64,000 nt of DNA, taken from the NCBI RefSeq assembly GCF_009379765.1, contig NZ_WHTD01000018.1:1-64000 (forward strand), in the 5' to 3' direction. Each line of letters opens with the position of its first letter. The stretch's first letter is position 1. Below, piece by piece: positions 53,644 to 62,618 of the stretch. The position numbers and the translations under genes are program-made. Origin of the DNA: Actinophytocola sp. GTDB lineage: Bacteria > Actinomycetota > Actinomycetes > Mycobacteriales > Pseudonocardiaceae. The notes under the pieces are model-generated. The model did no database searches. It saw only the letters and a program-made list of their open reading frames with translations, and had not been told where the DNA came from.

Positions 53644-55290
53644 ATGACCAGCGCGAGCTCGAACGGCGGCGCGGGGACCCCCGATCGGCCGAGCGACCGA
53701 GGTACCAGGTTCCCCGAGGTGATCAGCCTTGCGCCAGGAACCCTGGCCCGCCACCGCGCCAGACTGCTGGAGCCGTCGACCGCCGTGCGGGCGCACGACG
53801 GCACGTGGCCGCTGCCCACCGCTTACCGCGCGGACAGCCTGCTCCTGCCGGTGCGCGAGGCACAGACCCTGCTCCCGGAGGAGCCCAACGACTACAACAC
53901 GGCGCTCGAGGGGCTCGGTGTCGAGCTCAGACCGCCGGACAACGGTGGCTGGCGGGAGCACCTGAGCCGGCTCCACCCGGATCTCCCGGTGCCGGTCCCG
54001 CTGCTGACCAGGGGGGACACGGTCACCGACCGGCCGCCGGACCCGTGGGCCGCGCTGGTGAGGCTGCGCCGCGCCTTCGGCTCGGACGCGCGCGGCGCCA
54101 AGATCGGCCTGAACCACCTGGTGGCCTCCGCCTCGGTCACCGTCGAGGGGGCTCCGGTCAACCACGGCGGCAACGTCGACGGCGCCCCGGTGAACCACGG
54201 CGGCGGGGTCGGCGGCGACGGCCGGGTCGCGCTGTACACCGGCAGCCGCAACCCGGTCGCGATGGTCGGCAGGCCGCCCGTGCGCCGGCCCGCGGCCGAG
54301 CTCGTGGGTGGCCGGCGTCCGGTGATCGCGGTGCTGGACACGGGCATCGGCGAGCACGACTGGCTGACCGTCGGCCCGCTCTCGGCGGACCCCGTGGTCG
54401 AGGTGTCGCAGGACTTCCAGACCGCACTCGCCGCCCACGAGCCCGCGTTCGGCAGCCCGCACCCGCTGGCCTCGCCCGACGACCAGGCCGACGAGATCCA
54501 GCCGTTGTTGGGGATCACCGACTCGCACTTCGGGCACGGCACGTTCGTGACGGGCCTGATCCACCAGATGTGCCCCGACGCGCGGGTCCTTTCGCTGCGG
54601 GTGCTGCAGTCCGACGGGTTCTCCACCGAGGGCTCGGTGCTGTTCGCGCTCGATTGGCTGCGCCGGCGGGTGGTGGACGCCATCGCCAACGGCACCCCGG
54701 ACGAGCTCGTCGACGTGGTGTCGCTGTCGCTCGGCTTCTACCCGGAGACCGCGCAGCCCGGCGAGGTGGCGCAGGTCGCCGACGCGATCGAGCGGCTCAC
54801 CGACCTCGGCGTGCTGGTGGTCGCGGCCGCCGGCAACGACGCCACCATGCGGCCGTTCCTGCCGGCCGCGTTCGGCCAGGACGCCGCCGGCACCACCGGC
54901 AACCCGCTGCTGGCCGCTGTGGGCGCGCTCAACGCGTCCGGTTTCACCACCGCCGCGTTCAGCAACCACGGCCCGTGGGTCTGGCGGTGGGCCCCGGGCA
55001 ACGCGCTGATCAGCACCGTTCCGAAGTGGGAGGGTTCGGCCTTCCCCGGTCTCGGCAAGCTCGACGGCGGGGGTGTCGGACCGCGCTGGCGGACCGCGCC
55101 GGACCCGGACGACCTGCGTACCGGTTTCGCGGTGTGGGCGGGCACGTCCTTCGCCACGCCGGTGGTCGCCGGTCTCGTGGCGGAGTCGCTCGCCACGGAC
55201 CCGGAGACCGGCACGTCGTTCGACGCGGAGCGGGCGCGACGCGCGCTGAAGCTCACCGATCTGCGGCTGACGGACCGTGGATGGCGCTAA
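53644..55290 (+). CDS. Subtilisin-like (S8) serine protease, cytoplasmic, paired with CHAT protein
   Basis: 548 residues with no signal peptide. The N-terminal ~220 residues are a non-catalytic domain with a short tandem repeat (GAPVNHGG at ~169-187). The catalytic triad is complete: D232 in AVLDTGIG, H298 in HFGHGTFVTG and S502 in AGTSFATPVVAG; VVAAAGND holds the oxyanion Asn. The ribosome site is CTGAGGTG. The stop overlaps the start of the TPR-CHAT gene by 14 nt, so the two are co-translated. The absence of export signals and the fixed partner suggest an intracellular, switched protease rather than a degradative exoenzyme. Confidence 0.9.
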   Translation: MTSASSNGGAGTPDRPSDRGTRFPEVISLAPGTLARHRARLLEPSTAVRAHDGTWPLPTAYRADSLLLPVREAQTLLPEEPNDYNTALEGLGVELRPPDNGGWREHLSRLHPDLPVPVPLLTRGDTVTDRPPDPWAALVRLRRAFGSDARGAKIGLNHLVASASVTVEGAPVNHGGNVDGAPVNHGGGVGGDGRVALYTGSRNPVAMVGRPPVRRPAAELVGGRRPVIAVLDTGIGEHDWLTVGPLSADPVVEVSQDFQTALAAHEPAFGSPHPLASPDDQADEIQPLLGITDSHFGHGTFVTGLIHQMCPDARVLSLRVLQSDGFSTEGSVLFALDWLRRRVVDAIANGTPDELVDVVSLSLGFYPETAQPGEVAQVADAIERLTDLGVLVVAAAGNDATMRPFLPAAFGQDAAGTTGNPLLAAVGALNASGFTTAAFSNHGPWVWRWAPGNALISTVPKWEGSAFPGLGKLDGGGVGPRWRTAPDPDDLRTGFAVWAGTSFATPVVAGLVAESLATDPETGTSFDAERARRALKLTDLRLTDRGWR

Positions 55291-57871
55291 GGTTCGGACC
55301 CTGACCGCCATTCACAACCGCGCCCAGGAGCTCCACCTCCGTGCGCGTGAAGCTCTGGGCGCGTACCGGTTCGCCCGCGGCAGGACGTTGCTCCGCGACG
55401 CCCTGCGGCTGCTGGACCGGGCCGCGGATCCGGCCGTCGCGGCGACCGTGCTCCGGGTCCGGATCCTCGTCAGCCTGGCTTACGTGGCCGCCGAGACGGA
55501 CTCGGTGGCCACCGGGCTGGCCGGCCTGGACGAGGCGGAGCGGTGGGCGAGACCGCTGCCCGGCGACGCGCTGAAGTCCGAGCTGGAGGGTCTGGTGCTC
55601 GCGCACCGGGCGCTGCTGCTGCACCGGGCGGGCCGGGTCGCCGAAGGCCTGGAGGTGTTCGACGACGCCATCCCGGCGCTCAAGCGTGGGCTGCGCAGCG
55701 GCAACGGGGACCCGACCGTGCTCGCCGGCGGCTACCTGAACCGGGGTACGTCCTACATCTTCCTGGTCCAGGTCGGGCTCGCCGCCGACGACTTCGCGCG
55801 CTGCATCGAGGTGTGCGACCGGTACGACCTCCCGCTGCTCGCCGCCAAGGCCCGGCACAACCTCGGCTACGTCGCCTACATGACCGGCGACCTGCCGACG
55901 GCGCTGCGCCACTACGACGAGGCCGAGGGCAGCTACCGGGAGCTGAGCACGGGGATGCTGCCGGCGTTGCAGCTGGACCGCGCGCGGGCGCTGCTCGCGG
56001 CCGGCCTCGCCACCGACGCGGCGCGCCAGCTCGACGACGCCATCCCGAGGCTGCGCGAGCAGGGCGCCGGGCAGGACCTGGCCGAGGCCGAGGTGGCCCG
56101 AGCGGCCGCGGCGCTGCTGGACGGGCACGTCCGCGACGCCCGGCGGCGGGCGCGCGCGGCCGAGCGCAGCTTCACGCGGCGCGGGAACACGCGTTGGGCG
56201 GCGGTGGCGGCACTCGTCGCGATGCGGGCGGAGACCGCGGCCGCGCTGACGTCGGGGCGGATCCCGGCCCGGTTGCCGGAGCGGGCGGTCAAGCTCGCGG
56301 AGACGTTGCGCGCGCTCATGCTGGAGGACGAGACCGGGCTCGCGCTGATGCTCGCGGTCCGCCTCAAGCTGCGTCGCGGTTGCCCGGCCGCCGCCGATCT
56401 GCTGCTCGACCAGCTGCCCCGGCAGCGCGCGACCACCCCGCTGGACCACGTGATGCTGCTGCGGCTGTGCCGCGCCGAGCTCGCGGTGGCCCGCGGCGAC
56501 CGGCGGCGGGCGCTGGCCGAGGCCCGCGGCGGGCTGGTCGAGCTCGGCCGCGCGCGGGACCGGATGGGTGGGCTGGAGCTGGTGTGCGGCACCGCGATCC
56601 ACGGCCAGCAGCTCGGCGAGCTGGCCGTGGACCTGGTGCTGAACGGGCCGCGCCGCTCCGCGCGGCAGCTGTTCGGCTGGCTGGAGCGGACCAGGGCGCA
56701 GGTGTACCGCTATGAGCCGATGCCGGCGATCGACGACCCGGTGCTCGCGGAGAAGGTCACCGCGCTGCGGTCGCTGCGCCGGGCCGTGCAGCTGGAGCGG
56801 GTCGCCGGGCGGCCTGCGCGGCGGCAGGAGAAGCAGGCCGCGGCGCTGGAGCGGGAGGTGCTGCGGCAGGGCTGGTACACGACCCCGTGGGGCCGGCCGC
56901 GCCCGGTCGCCACGCTCGCGGAGGTGGGCCCGGCGCTGGGGGAGCGGGCGCTGGTGACGTTCGCGGTGTCCGGCGACGCGCTGGTCGCCGTCGTCGTCGC
57001 GGGCGGGCGGACCCGGCTGGCCCGGCTCGGGTCGGCGTCGGAGGCCGCGGAGTGGGCGCACCGGCTGCACGCCGACCTGGACGCGCTGGCCCCGGACGGC
57101 CTGGCCGCGCCGATCGTCACGGTGGTCACCGAGTCGGCCCGGCGCAGCGCCGACGTGCTCGACGCGCTGCTGATCGAGCCGCTGTCGGCGTTCGCCGGCG
57201 GGCGTGAGCTGGTCATCGTGCCGACCGGCGCGCTGTACGCGGTGCCGTGGGGGAGCCTGCCGTCGCTGCGCGGGCGGGCGGTGGTGGTGGCGCCGTCGGC
57301 GACCGCGTGGCTGTCCGCGGAGCGTGCCGCGGGGGAGGCCGACCACGTGGTGATCGCCCGCGGCCCGCTGCTCGCCGAGGCGATCGCCGAGGAGGACGAG
57401 CTGCGGGAGATCTACCCGACCGCCGTGCACCTCACCGGCGACGGCGCGACGGTCGCCGCGGTGCGCGAGGCCCTCGACGACGCGTCGATCGCGCACTTGG
57501 CCGCGCACGGCGAGCACGAGCCGACGAACGCGATGTTCTCCCGGCTGGAGCTGGCCGACGGCCCGCTGTTCGCGCACGAGCTGTCGCGGCTGAACCGCCC
57601 GCCGCGCCACGGTGTGCTGGCCGCCTGCGAGCTGGCGATGAACCACATCCGCCCGGGCGACGAGGCGCTGGGCTTCGCGGGCGGCCTCCTGGCCGGCGGT
57701 GTCCGCACGGTGGTGGCGGCGTCGAGCCGGGTGGGCGACGCGGCCGCGGCCGCCACGATGGTCGACTACCACCGCCGCATCGCCGCGGGCGACCGCCCCG
57801 CGGTGGCCCTGGCGGCCGCGGTCGCCGCGGACCCCTTCCGCCGCCCCTTCATCTGCCTGGGCGCCGGCTGA
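55277..57871 (+). CDS. TPR-CHAT caspase-like protease
   Basis: 864 residues. Residues ~10-480 are helical TPR repeats (AGGYLNRGTSYIFLVQVGLA, ARHNLGYVAYMTGDLPTALR). A linker with a charged coiled coil (ARRQEKQAAALEREVLRQG) leads to the C-terminal CHAT domain from ~580. The caspase dyad is preserved: H744 in HLAAHGEHE and C784 in GVLAACELA. In other CHAT systems the repeat region senses a trigger or partner. Here the natural substrate candidate is the co-encoded subtilase, which has a long N-terminal domain. Start ATG 55277 lies inside the subtilase gene. Confidence 0.9.
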   Translation: MDGAKVRTLTAIHNRAQELHLRAREALGAYRFARGRTLLRDALRLLDRAADPAVAATVLRVRILVSLAYVAAETDSVATGLAGLDEAERWARPLPGDALKSELEGLVLAHRALLLHRAGRVAEGLEVFDDAIPALKRGLRSGNGDPTVLAGGYLNRGTSYIFLVQVGLAADDFARCIEVCDRYDLPLLAAKARHNLGYVAYMTGDLPTALRHYDEAEGSYRELSTGMLPALQLDRARALLAAGLATDAARQLDDAIPRLREQGAGQDLAEAEVARAAAALLDGHVRDARRRARAAERSFTRRGNTRWAAVAALVAMRAETAAALTSGRIPARLPERAVKLAETLRALMLEDETGLALMLAVRLKLRRGCPAAADLLLDQLPRQRATTPLDHVMLLRLCRAELAVARGDRRRALAEARGGLVELGRARDRMGGLELVCGTAIHGQQLGELAVDLVLNGPRRSARQLFGWLERTRAQVYRYEPMPAIDDPVLAEKVTALRSLRRAVQLERVAGRPARRQEKQAAALEREVLRQGWYTTPWGRPRPVATLAEVGPALGERALVTFAVSGDALVAVVVAGGRTRLARLGSASEAAEWAHRLHADLDALAPDGLAAPIVTVVTESARRSADVLDALLIEPLSAFAGGRELVIVPTGALYAVPWGSLPSLRGRAVVVAPSATAWLSAERAAGEADHVVIARGPLLAEAIAEEDELREIYPTAVHLTGDGATVAAVREALDDASIAHLAAHGEHEPTNAMFSRLELADGPLFAHELSRLNRPPRHGVLAACELAMNHIRPGDEALGFAGGLLAGGVRTVVAASSRVGDAAAAATMVDYHRRIAAGDRPAVALAAAVAADPFRRPFICLGAG

Positions 57872-57875
57872 GGCG

Positions 57876-58268
57876 TCAGTCCGCCCGGTGAACCGCCACG
57901 TCGTACTGGTCGAACATGCGGTCCGCGGTCAGGATCGTCAGTCCGTCGAGCTGCGCCTGAGCGATCAACACCCGGTCGAACGGGTCGCGATGGTGCGGTG
58001 GCAACTGGGCGACGTGCAGCGCGTGCCGGTGGGTGACCGGAATTCCGGTCACCCCACTGGTGCGCAAGCGATCGGGCACGTACTCCGCGGGCGGCAACGG
58101 CAACGGCAGCTTGCCCAAGGCGTACTTGATGGACATCTCCCACGAGCTCGCCGCGGAGAGCAGCAGTTCCACATTGGCATCGCTTACCAAGGCGAGTGCC
58201 TTCTCGTTGAGACGCTCCGGCGAGACCTGCATCCACAACCACGACTGCGTGTCGAGCAACACCCTCAT
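57876..58268 (-). CDS. PIN-domain toxin (VapC-like)
   Basis: 130 residues. The acidic PIN residues are visible: LLDTQSWLW (first Asp), AASSWEMSIKYALGKL (Glu), RDPFDRVLIAQAQ (Asp) and LTILTADRMFDQY (Asp). Such toxins cleave RNA and are neutralised by the adjacent antitoxin. Its start overlaps the antitoxin stop as ATGA, with the antitoxin first. It ends 4 nt from the convergent TPR-CHAT gene. Confidence 0.9.
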   Translation of the reverse strand: MRVLLDTQSWLWMQVSPERLNEKALALVSDANVELLLSAASSWEMSIKYALGKLPLPLPPAEYVPDRLRTSGVTGIPVTHRHALHVAQLPPHHRDPFDRVLIAQAQLDGLTILTADRMFDQYDVAVHRAD

Positions 58269-58495
58269 GATTCGAAGACCTGCAGCAGGTCGTCCGGAAG
58301 CGGCGCGTCGAAGTCCCCGGGCACCTCGAAGACACCCCGATCGCGCCCGAGCACACGCTCGGTCCCGCGTTGGATCGGCACCAACCGCGCCACGGGCCGC
58401 CCGCCGCTGCTGATGGTGATCTCCTCGCCCGTGGCGACTCGGCGCAGCAACGCCGAAAGCGTCGTCTTGGCTTCGTGCACCCCAACTTCCTCCAT
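58265..58495 (-). CDS. Phd/YefM-type antitoxin
   Basis: 76 residues: VGVHEAKTTLSALLRRVATG and ITISSGGRPVARLVPI form the DNA-binding N-terminus, and a C-terminal tail (DFDAPLPDDLLQVFES) would wrap the PIN toxin. As in most such modules it probably represses its own promoter; just upstream on the minus strand lies GTCTACCTTGGAG and an AAGTCCTTAGCTTAGTCGA stretch with inverted TAAG words that could be the operator. Confidence 0.88.
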   Translation of the reverse strand: MEEVGVHEAKTTLSALLRRVATGEEITISSGGRPVARLVPIQRGTERVLGRDRGVFEVPGDFDAPLPDDLLQVFES

Positions 58496-58614
58496 ATCTC
58501 CAAGGTAGACTAAGTCCTTAGCTTAGTCGAGTCGGGGTCGAGACAATCCTCGGCGCTCTGTCGATTCGGGTGGGGGCTCTTCGTGTAGGCGGTGACACCA
58601 ACCGAGGAGGCACC

Positions 58615-59469
58615 ATGGCACACCCGAAGGCACACCCGAACGTTCTGCTGTCCGGTCTGGGGATCGGTGAGTCGCCGCGCTGGCACGAGGGCCGGCTCTG
58701 GTTCTGCAACTGGGGGCCGGACGAGGTCGTCGCCGTTGACCCGGACGGCAAGGCGGAGTACTTCCCCGAGCCCGTCGCCCGGCCGCACTCCATCGAGTGG
58801 CTGCCCGACGGGCGGATGCTCGTCGTCTCCAAGAATCCCGAGTACGCGGGCATCCTCCTGCGCCGCGAACACGACGGCGGCCTCAGGACCCACGCCGATC
58901 TCCGGGAGATCGCCGACGACTGGAACGAGATCGTCGTCGACGGGCGGGGCAACATCTACGTCAACAACGTCGGCTTCCCCTTCCTGGACTTCCTCCAGGG
59001 GAACGCGGAGTTCGACACCGGCGGCATCACGCTCGTCACCCCCGACGGCGCCGTGCGGCAGGTCGCCGAGGGCATCGAGTTCGCCAACGGCATGGCCGTC
59101 ATGCCGGACAACCGCACGCTGGTCGTCGCCGAGTCCTTCGGCCGCCGGCTCACCGCGTTCGACATCGCCGCGGACGGGAGCCTCGGGAACCGTCGCGTGT
59201 GGGCGGACGGGCTCGGCCCGGACGGCATCTGCGTCGACGCCGAGGGGGCCGTGTGGGCCCAGACCGGCGAGCAGGCGTGCGTGCGGGTCCGCGAGGGCGG
59301 CGAGATCCTGGACCGGGTCGAGCTCGACCGGATGCCGTTCGCGTGCATGCTCGGCGGCGAGACGTTGTTCGTCATGGCGGCCGAGTGGCACCCGCAGGAC
59401 CCGTTCGGCGGGCGCACCGGCCAGGTCCTCACGGTCCCCGCGCCGGCGGCGGGTGTCGGCTGGCCATGA
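58615..59469 (+). CDS. SMP-30/gluconolactonase-like beta-propeller protein
   Basis: 284 residues from the ATG at 58615 with GAGGAGG upstream. The six-bladed propeller pattern is visible: GLGIGESPRWHEGRLWFCNW, VDGRGNIYVNNVGFPFL, GMAVMPDNRTLVVAESFGRR, ADGLGPDGICVDAEGAVWA and the final EWHPQDPFGG. The metal-binding Glu (GES), Asn and Asp positions are retained. Members are calcium- or zinc-dependent lactonases of varied substrates. Stand-alone, between the toxin-antitoxin pair and the DUF cluster. Confidence 0.85.
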   Translation: MAHPKAHPNVLLSGLGIGESPRWHEGRLWFCNWGPDEVVAVDPDGKAEYFPEPVARPHSIEWLPDGRMLVVSKNPEYAGILLRREHDGGLRTHADLREIADDWNEIVVDGRGNIYVNNVGFPFLDFLQGNAEFDTGGITLVTPDGAVRQVAEGIEFANGMAVMPDNRTLVVAESFGRRLTAFDIAADGSLGNRRVWADGLGPDGICVDAEGAVWAQTGEQACVRVREGGEILDRVELDRMPFACMLGGETLFVMAAEWHPQDPFGGRTGQVLTVPAPAAGVGWP

Positions 59470-59555
59470 CCGCATCTTCATCCGCCTCCCGGACGCGACC
59501 CCGCGCGGCTGACTATGCTCGCCGGCATATCCGGTGATTAGGGGAGGAACCAGCC

Positions 59556-60158
59556 GTGACCGCGCTACTGATCGTGCTGATCGTGCTCGTGGCGGCGCTG
59601 GTCGTGCTGCTGGTGCTCCGCTCGCGGGGCAAGGCCAAGCCTGCCCCCCAGGCCCCGGCCAAGCCGGAGGACCCCCTCGCCGACCACCAGGGCGTCACGG
59701 ACATCCGCACGGTGCGCGCCGGCGACATGATCGACTACGGCGACCAGCTGTACTTCGTGCGTGGCTCGCTGCGGCTCACCGAGGGCGGCTACAGCTGGTC
59801 CGAGCACTTCCTCGACGACGCCCGCGGCGACCGCATCTGGGTGTCCGTCGAGGAGGACCCCGACCTCGAGGTCGTGTTCTGGCGCGAGACGGACCTGGTC
59901 GAGTCGCCCGGCGGCAAGACCATGGAGGTCGGCGGCGTCGGCTACCGCAAGGAGGAGGACGGCACCGCCCGCTACACCTCCGAGGGCACCACGACGGTCG
60001 CCGAGCGCGGCAGCGTCGAGTACGTCGACTACGAGGGCCCGGACGGCAAGGCGCTGAGCTTCGAGCGTTTCGACGGCGGCAAGTGGGAGGCTGGTCTCGG
60101 CGAGACCGTCGCCCTCCCGGCGCTGCGCGTCTACCCGGCCGGCAGCGACCGAGCGTGA
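59556..60158 (+). CDS. DUF4178 membrane-anchored protein
   Basis: 200 residues from a GTG at 59556 with GGGGAGGA upstream. One N-terminal membrane helix (residues ~3-22, LIVLIVLVAALVVLLVLRSR) is followed by the DUF4178 beta domain (VRAGDMIDYGDQLYFVRGSL, WSEHFLDDARGDRIWVSVEE). First gene of a tightly overlapping operon ending in speE; GTGA overlap with the next gene. Function unknown, but the order is conserved in actinobacteria (for example near Rv2597-Rv2601). Confidence 0.88.
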   Translation: MTALLIVLIVLVAALVVLLVLRSRGKAKPAPQAPAKPEDPLADHQGVTDIRTVRAGDMIDYGDQLYFVRGSLRLTEGGYSWSEHFLDDARGDRIWVSVEEDPDLEVVFWRETDLVESPGGKTMEVGGVGYRKEEDGTARYTSEGTTTVAERGSVEYVDYEGPDGKALSFERFDGGKWEAGLGETVALPALRVYPAGSDRA

Positions 60159-60697
60159 GAACCCGCATCGACACGCGGTTCGCCGACTCACGCGCCGCAG
60201 ACCTGAGCCTCAGCTACGGGCTCGAGCCGTTACCCGCGCTGACCACCCTGCGCGTCGTCCTGCCCGCCGTCGAGCTGGAGCTGCGGGTGCTCGGCGCCTC
60301 GCACCAGGTGGTCGTCGGGCCGGGAGCGGCGACGTGGCCGCCGTCGTCGATCTCGCTGTGGCCGTCGTCGTGGTCGGAGACCGTGGCGTGCCTGCCCGAT
60401 CGCCTCGGCACGCTGCCCGACCACGAGGAGGCCGTCATCGACGGGCTGCGGGTGCGTTTCGCGGCGCGGTGCCACCGGCGGCTGACCGCGGGCGAGCTCG
60501 CCGCGAAGGTGGCCGGGATCGTCCGTGACTCCGAGAACGACGACCGTGTCCTGGTCGGCGAGTTCCCCGGCGTGCCGTACGGGGTGACGGCACTGCGGGC
60601 ATGGCCCGAGTCCGGCGGCGCGGCGTGGCGCACCTGGCACGCCTACCCGCAGGCCGGAGAGCTGGTCGAGACGCTGAGCGCGGTGAGGCCGGCATGA
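60155..60697 (+). CDS. DUF2617 family protein
   Basis: 180 residues, starting at the GTG overlapping the previous stop. Family-like features: VVLPAVELELRVLGASHQV near the middle of the N-terminal half, SETVACLPDRLGTLPD and TALRAWPESGGAAWRTWHAY at the C-terminus. No membrane segments. It is coupled on both sides (GTGA, ATGA), which argues for stoichiometric production with its membrane neighbours. Biochemical role unknown. Confidence 0.86.
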   Translation: MRTRIDTRFADSRAADLSLSYGLEPLPALTTLRVVLPAVELELRVLGASHQVVVGPGAATWPPSSISLWPSSWSETVACLPDRLGTLPDHEEAVIDGLRVRFAARCHRRLTAGELAAKVAGIVRDSENDDRVLVGEFPGVPYGVTALRAWPESGGAAWRTWHAYPQAGELVETLSAVRPA

Positions 60698-61113
60698 GGC
60701 TGCGTCCCAAGCTGCTGATCGCCGGCGGGCTCGGCGCCGTCGGGTTGATCATCCTGATCTTCGCGTTCGCCGGCGGTGGCGGCATCCGCGACCACCTCAG
60801 CGACAACTACCGGCGCGTGTCGTCCGACGGCGGCTCGATCGTGTACTCGTCGGACCAGAAGCCGAAGGCGGTCTACGAGGAGATCCGCTCGGCGGTGTCG
60901 CCGGCCGACACGCAGGTCGACCCGCAGGGCTACTTCCTGCGCTACTCCGACGACATCGTCGCGGTCACCGCGAGCGGCACCGGCTCCCGGATCTACCTCG
61001 ACGACGAGCGCCACGGGTACGCGCACTGGTTCCCGTTCGTGGCGGGCGTGTGGGGGACCGGCGGTGGCTCCGGCGAAGGCATCCGCGGCGGCGGGCCGGG
61101 AGCCGGAAAGTGA
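60694..61113 (+). CDS. DUF4247 membrane-anchored protein
   Basis: 139 residues. One N-terminal helix (LLIAGGLGAVGLIILIFAFA) and an exterior domain with DHLSDNYRRVSSDGGSIVYS, GYFLRYSDDIVAVTASGTGS and RIYLDDERHGYAHW, the DUF4247 pattern. The glycine-rich tail is flexible. Its stop overlaps the next gene's start (TGATG). Function unknown. Confidence 0.86.
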   Translation: MRLRPKLLIAGGLGAVGLIILIFAFAGGGGIRDHLSDNYRRVSSDGGSIVYSSDQKPKAVYEEIRSAVSPADTQVDPQGYFLRYSDDIVAVTASGTGSRIYLDDERHGYAHWFPFVAGVWGTGGGSGEGIRGGGPGAGK

Positions 61114-62171
61114 TGCGCCGCCTGGGTTTCGTCGCCGGTTCCGTCGCGGCTGCCGCCGTGGTGTCGGGCCTCGCGCCGGGCGTCGCCGCCGCGGACGTGA
61201 TCTTCGACCCGGCCGACGCCGAGGAGCTGGTCGCCACGCTCGACGAGGCGTTCCAGGCGCAGGGCGTCTGCTACGGCTGGACGGTCAGGGTCGACAACGA
61301 GGGCGTCGCGGACACGAGCTCCGGTTCCAACTTCGGGTACGGCAGGTCCCTCTCGGACGAGGCCGGCAACTGCGAGTCGCGCGTCGAGTTCCTGGCGAAC
61401 ATCGAGTGGACGTCCGAGTCGTCCGAGGCCGAGGACTCGGCGAGCTACTCCGTGGACAGCCTGCCGAGCGGACCGTCCACAGCGGACCTCGACAGCTTGG
61501 AGATCATCAGCGAGGACGGCCTCAAGGGCGACGACGTCGACTCGGACGTCTACAAGGCGGTGGCCGCGCTGCCGTTGCTGGCCGCGGACTCCGGCATCGC
61601 CGACCCGATCGAGGCGTCCCCCGCTCCCGAGGCCGAGTCGGGCGACGCGGTGCCGACCGACTCCCCGAGCTCGGACTTCTGGCGCCAGTCGGGCAACCAG
61701 ATCCTGCTGGGTGCCCTGCTGTTGCTCGGCGGCGGGGTGTTCGGCTGGTTCGCGTTCCGCTCCTCGCGCGGCCGGCGCCTCCGGTTCACGCCGGTCGGCC
61801 CGCCGGAGGAGCAGATCCCCGAGTACGTCCCTCCGGAGTGGACGGACGCGGAACCCACCACCCCGGTGCCGGCCCAGTCACCCGAGAACACGGCGACGCC
61901 GGTCGGGCAGAGCAAGCCGGCAGAGCCGAGCGAGCCGGCCGAGCCAGCAGAGCCGAGCGAGCCGGCCGAGCCAGCAGAGCTGGCAGAGCCAGCCGGGCCG
62001 AGTGAGCCGGCAGAGTCCACTGAGCCGGCGGCCGGGCAGAGCAAGCCGGCAGAGTCCACTGAGCCAGAGGAGCCCGGCGAGGACTCGACCGCCGAGCCCG
62101 CGAGGCCGGCCCCCGAGCCAGACTCCGACGCGGAAGACAAGCCAGGCCCCGAGACCCGGCCCGAAGGATAG
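61113..62171 (+). CDS. Exported single-pass membrane protein with PAEPSEP-repeat cytoplasmic tail
   Basis: 352 residues from the ATG at 61113 (a GTG at 61110 is possible). Signal peptide (VAGSVAAAAVVSGLAPGVAA), an external domain rich in acidic residues and containing two cysteines (GVCYGW, GNCESR), one transmembrane helix (~195-215, ILLGALLLLGGGVFGWFAF), then a long low-complexity tail made of AEPSEPAEP units (~250-350). The repeat tail invites slippage, so length may vary between strains. It belongs to the same operon; role unknown. Confidence 0.8.
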   Translation: MRRLGFVAGSVAAAAVVSGLAPGVAAADVIFDPADAEELVATLDEAFQAQGVCYGWTVRVDNEGVADTSSGSNFGYGRSLSDEAGNCESRVEFLANIEWTSESSEAEDSASYSVDSLPSGPSTADLDSLEIISEDGLKGDDVDSDVYKAVAALPLLAADSGIADPIEASPAPEAESGDAVPTDSPSSDFWRQSGNQILLGALLLLGGGVFGWFAFRSSRGRRLRFTPVGPPEEQIPEYVPPEWTDAEPTTPVPAQSPENTATPVGQSKPAEPSEPAEPAEPSEPAEPAELAEPAGPSEPAESTEPAAGQSKPAESTEPEEPGEDSTAEPARPAPEPDSDAEDKPGPETRPEG

Positions 62172-62184
62172 GAGCCACCAACCC

Positions 62185-62610
62185 ATGCTGTCCGATGTCT
62201 TCTCCGAAGTCGGCATCGCCGCCACCTACGGGCTGGTCGGCCTGGTGCTGATGGCGGTCGGCTTCGCACTGGTCGACGTGCTCACGCCGGGCAACCTGCG
62301 CGAGCAGGTCTGGGTGGACCGCAACCGGAACGCGGCCGTCCTCCTGGCCAGCAACCTTGTCGGTGTCGGGATCATCGTCGCCACCGCGATCGCCGCCAGT
62401 GAGGACGACTGGGGCGTGGGCATCGTGTCCACCCTGGCCTACGGGCTGCTCGGGCTGGTCCTCATGGGACTGTCCTTCGTGGTCATCGACGCCGTCACGC
62501 CGGGCAAGCTCGGCGCCATCCTGATGGAGGAGCAGCCGCACCCCGCGGTGTACGTCAACGGCGCGTCCCACCTGGCGGTCGCCGCGATCGTGGCCGTGGC
62601 GATCATCTGA
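62185..62610 (+). CDS. DUF350 membrane protein
   Basis: 141 residues with four membrane helices arranged as two repeats: TYGLVGLVLMAVGFALVDVL-TPG and AYGLLGLVLMGLSFVVIDAV-TPG. This internal duplication is the DUF350 hallmark. GGAGCC lies upstream. It precedes the spermidine-synthase-like gene as in Rv2600-Rv2601. Function unknown. Confidence 0.9.
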   Translation: MLSDVFSEVGIAATYGLVGLVLMAVGFALVDVLTPGNLREQVWVDRNRNAAVLLASNLVGVGIIVATAIAASEDDWGVGIVSTLAYGLLGLVLMGLSFVVIDAVTPGKLGAILMEEQPHPAVYVNGASHLAVAAIVAVAII

Positions 62611-62618
62611 GCGAGGTC

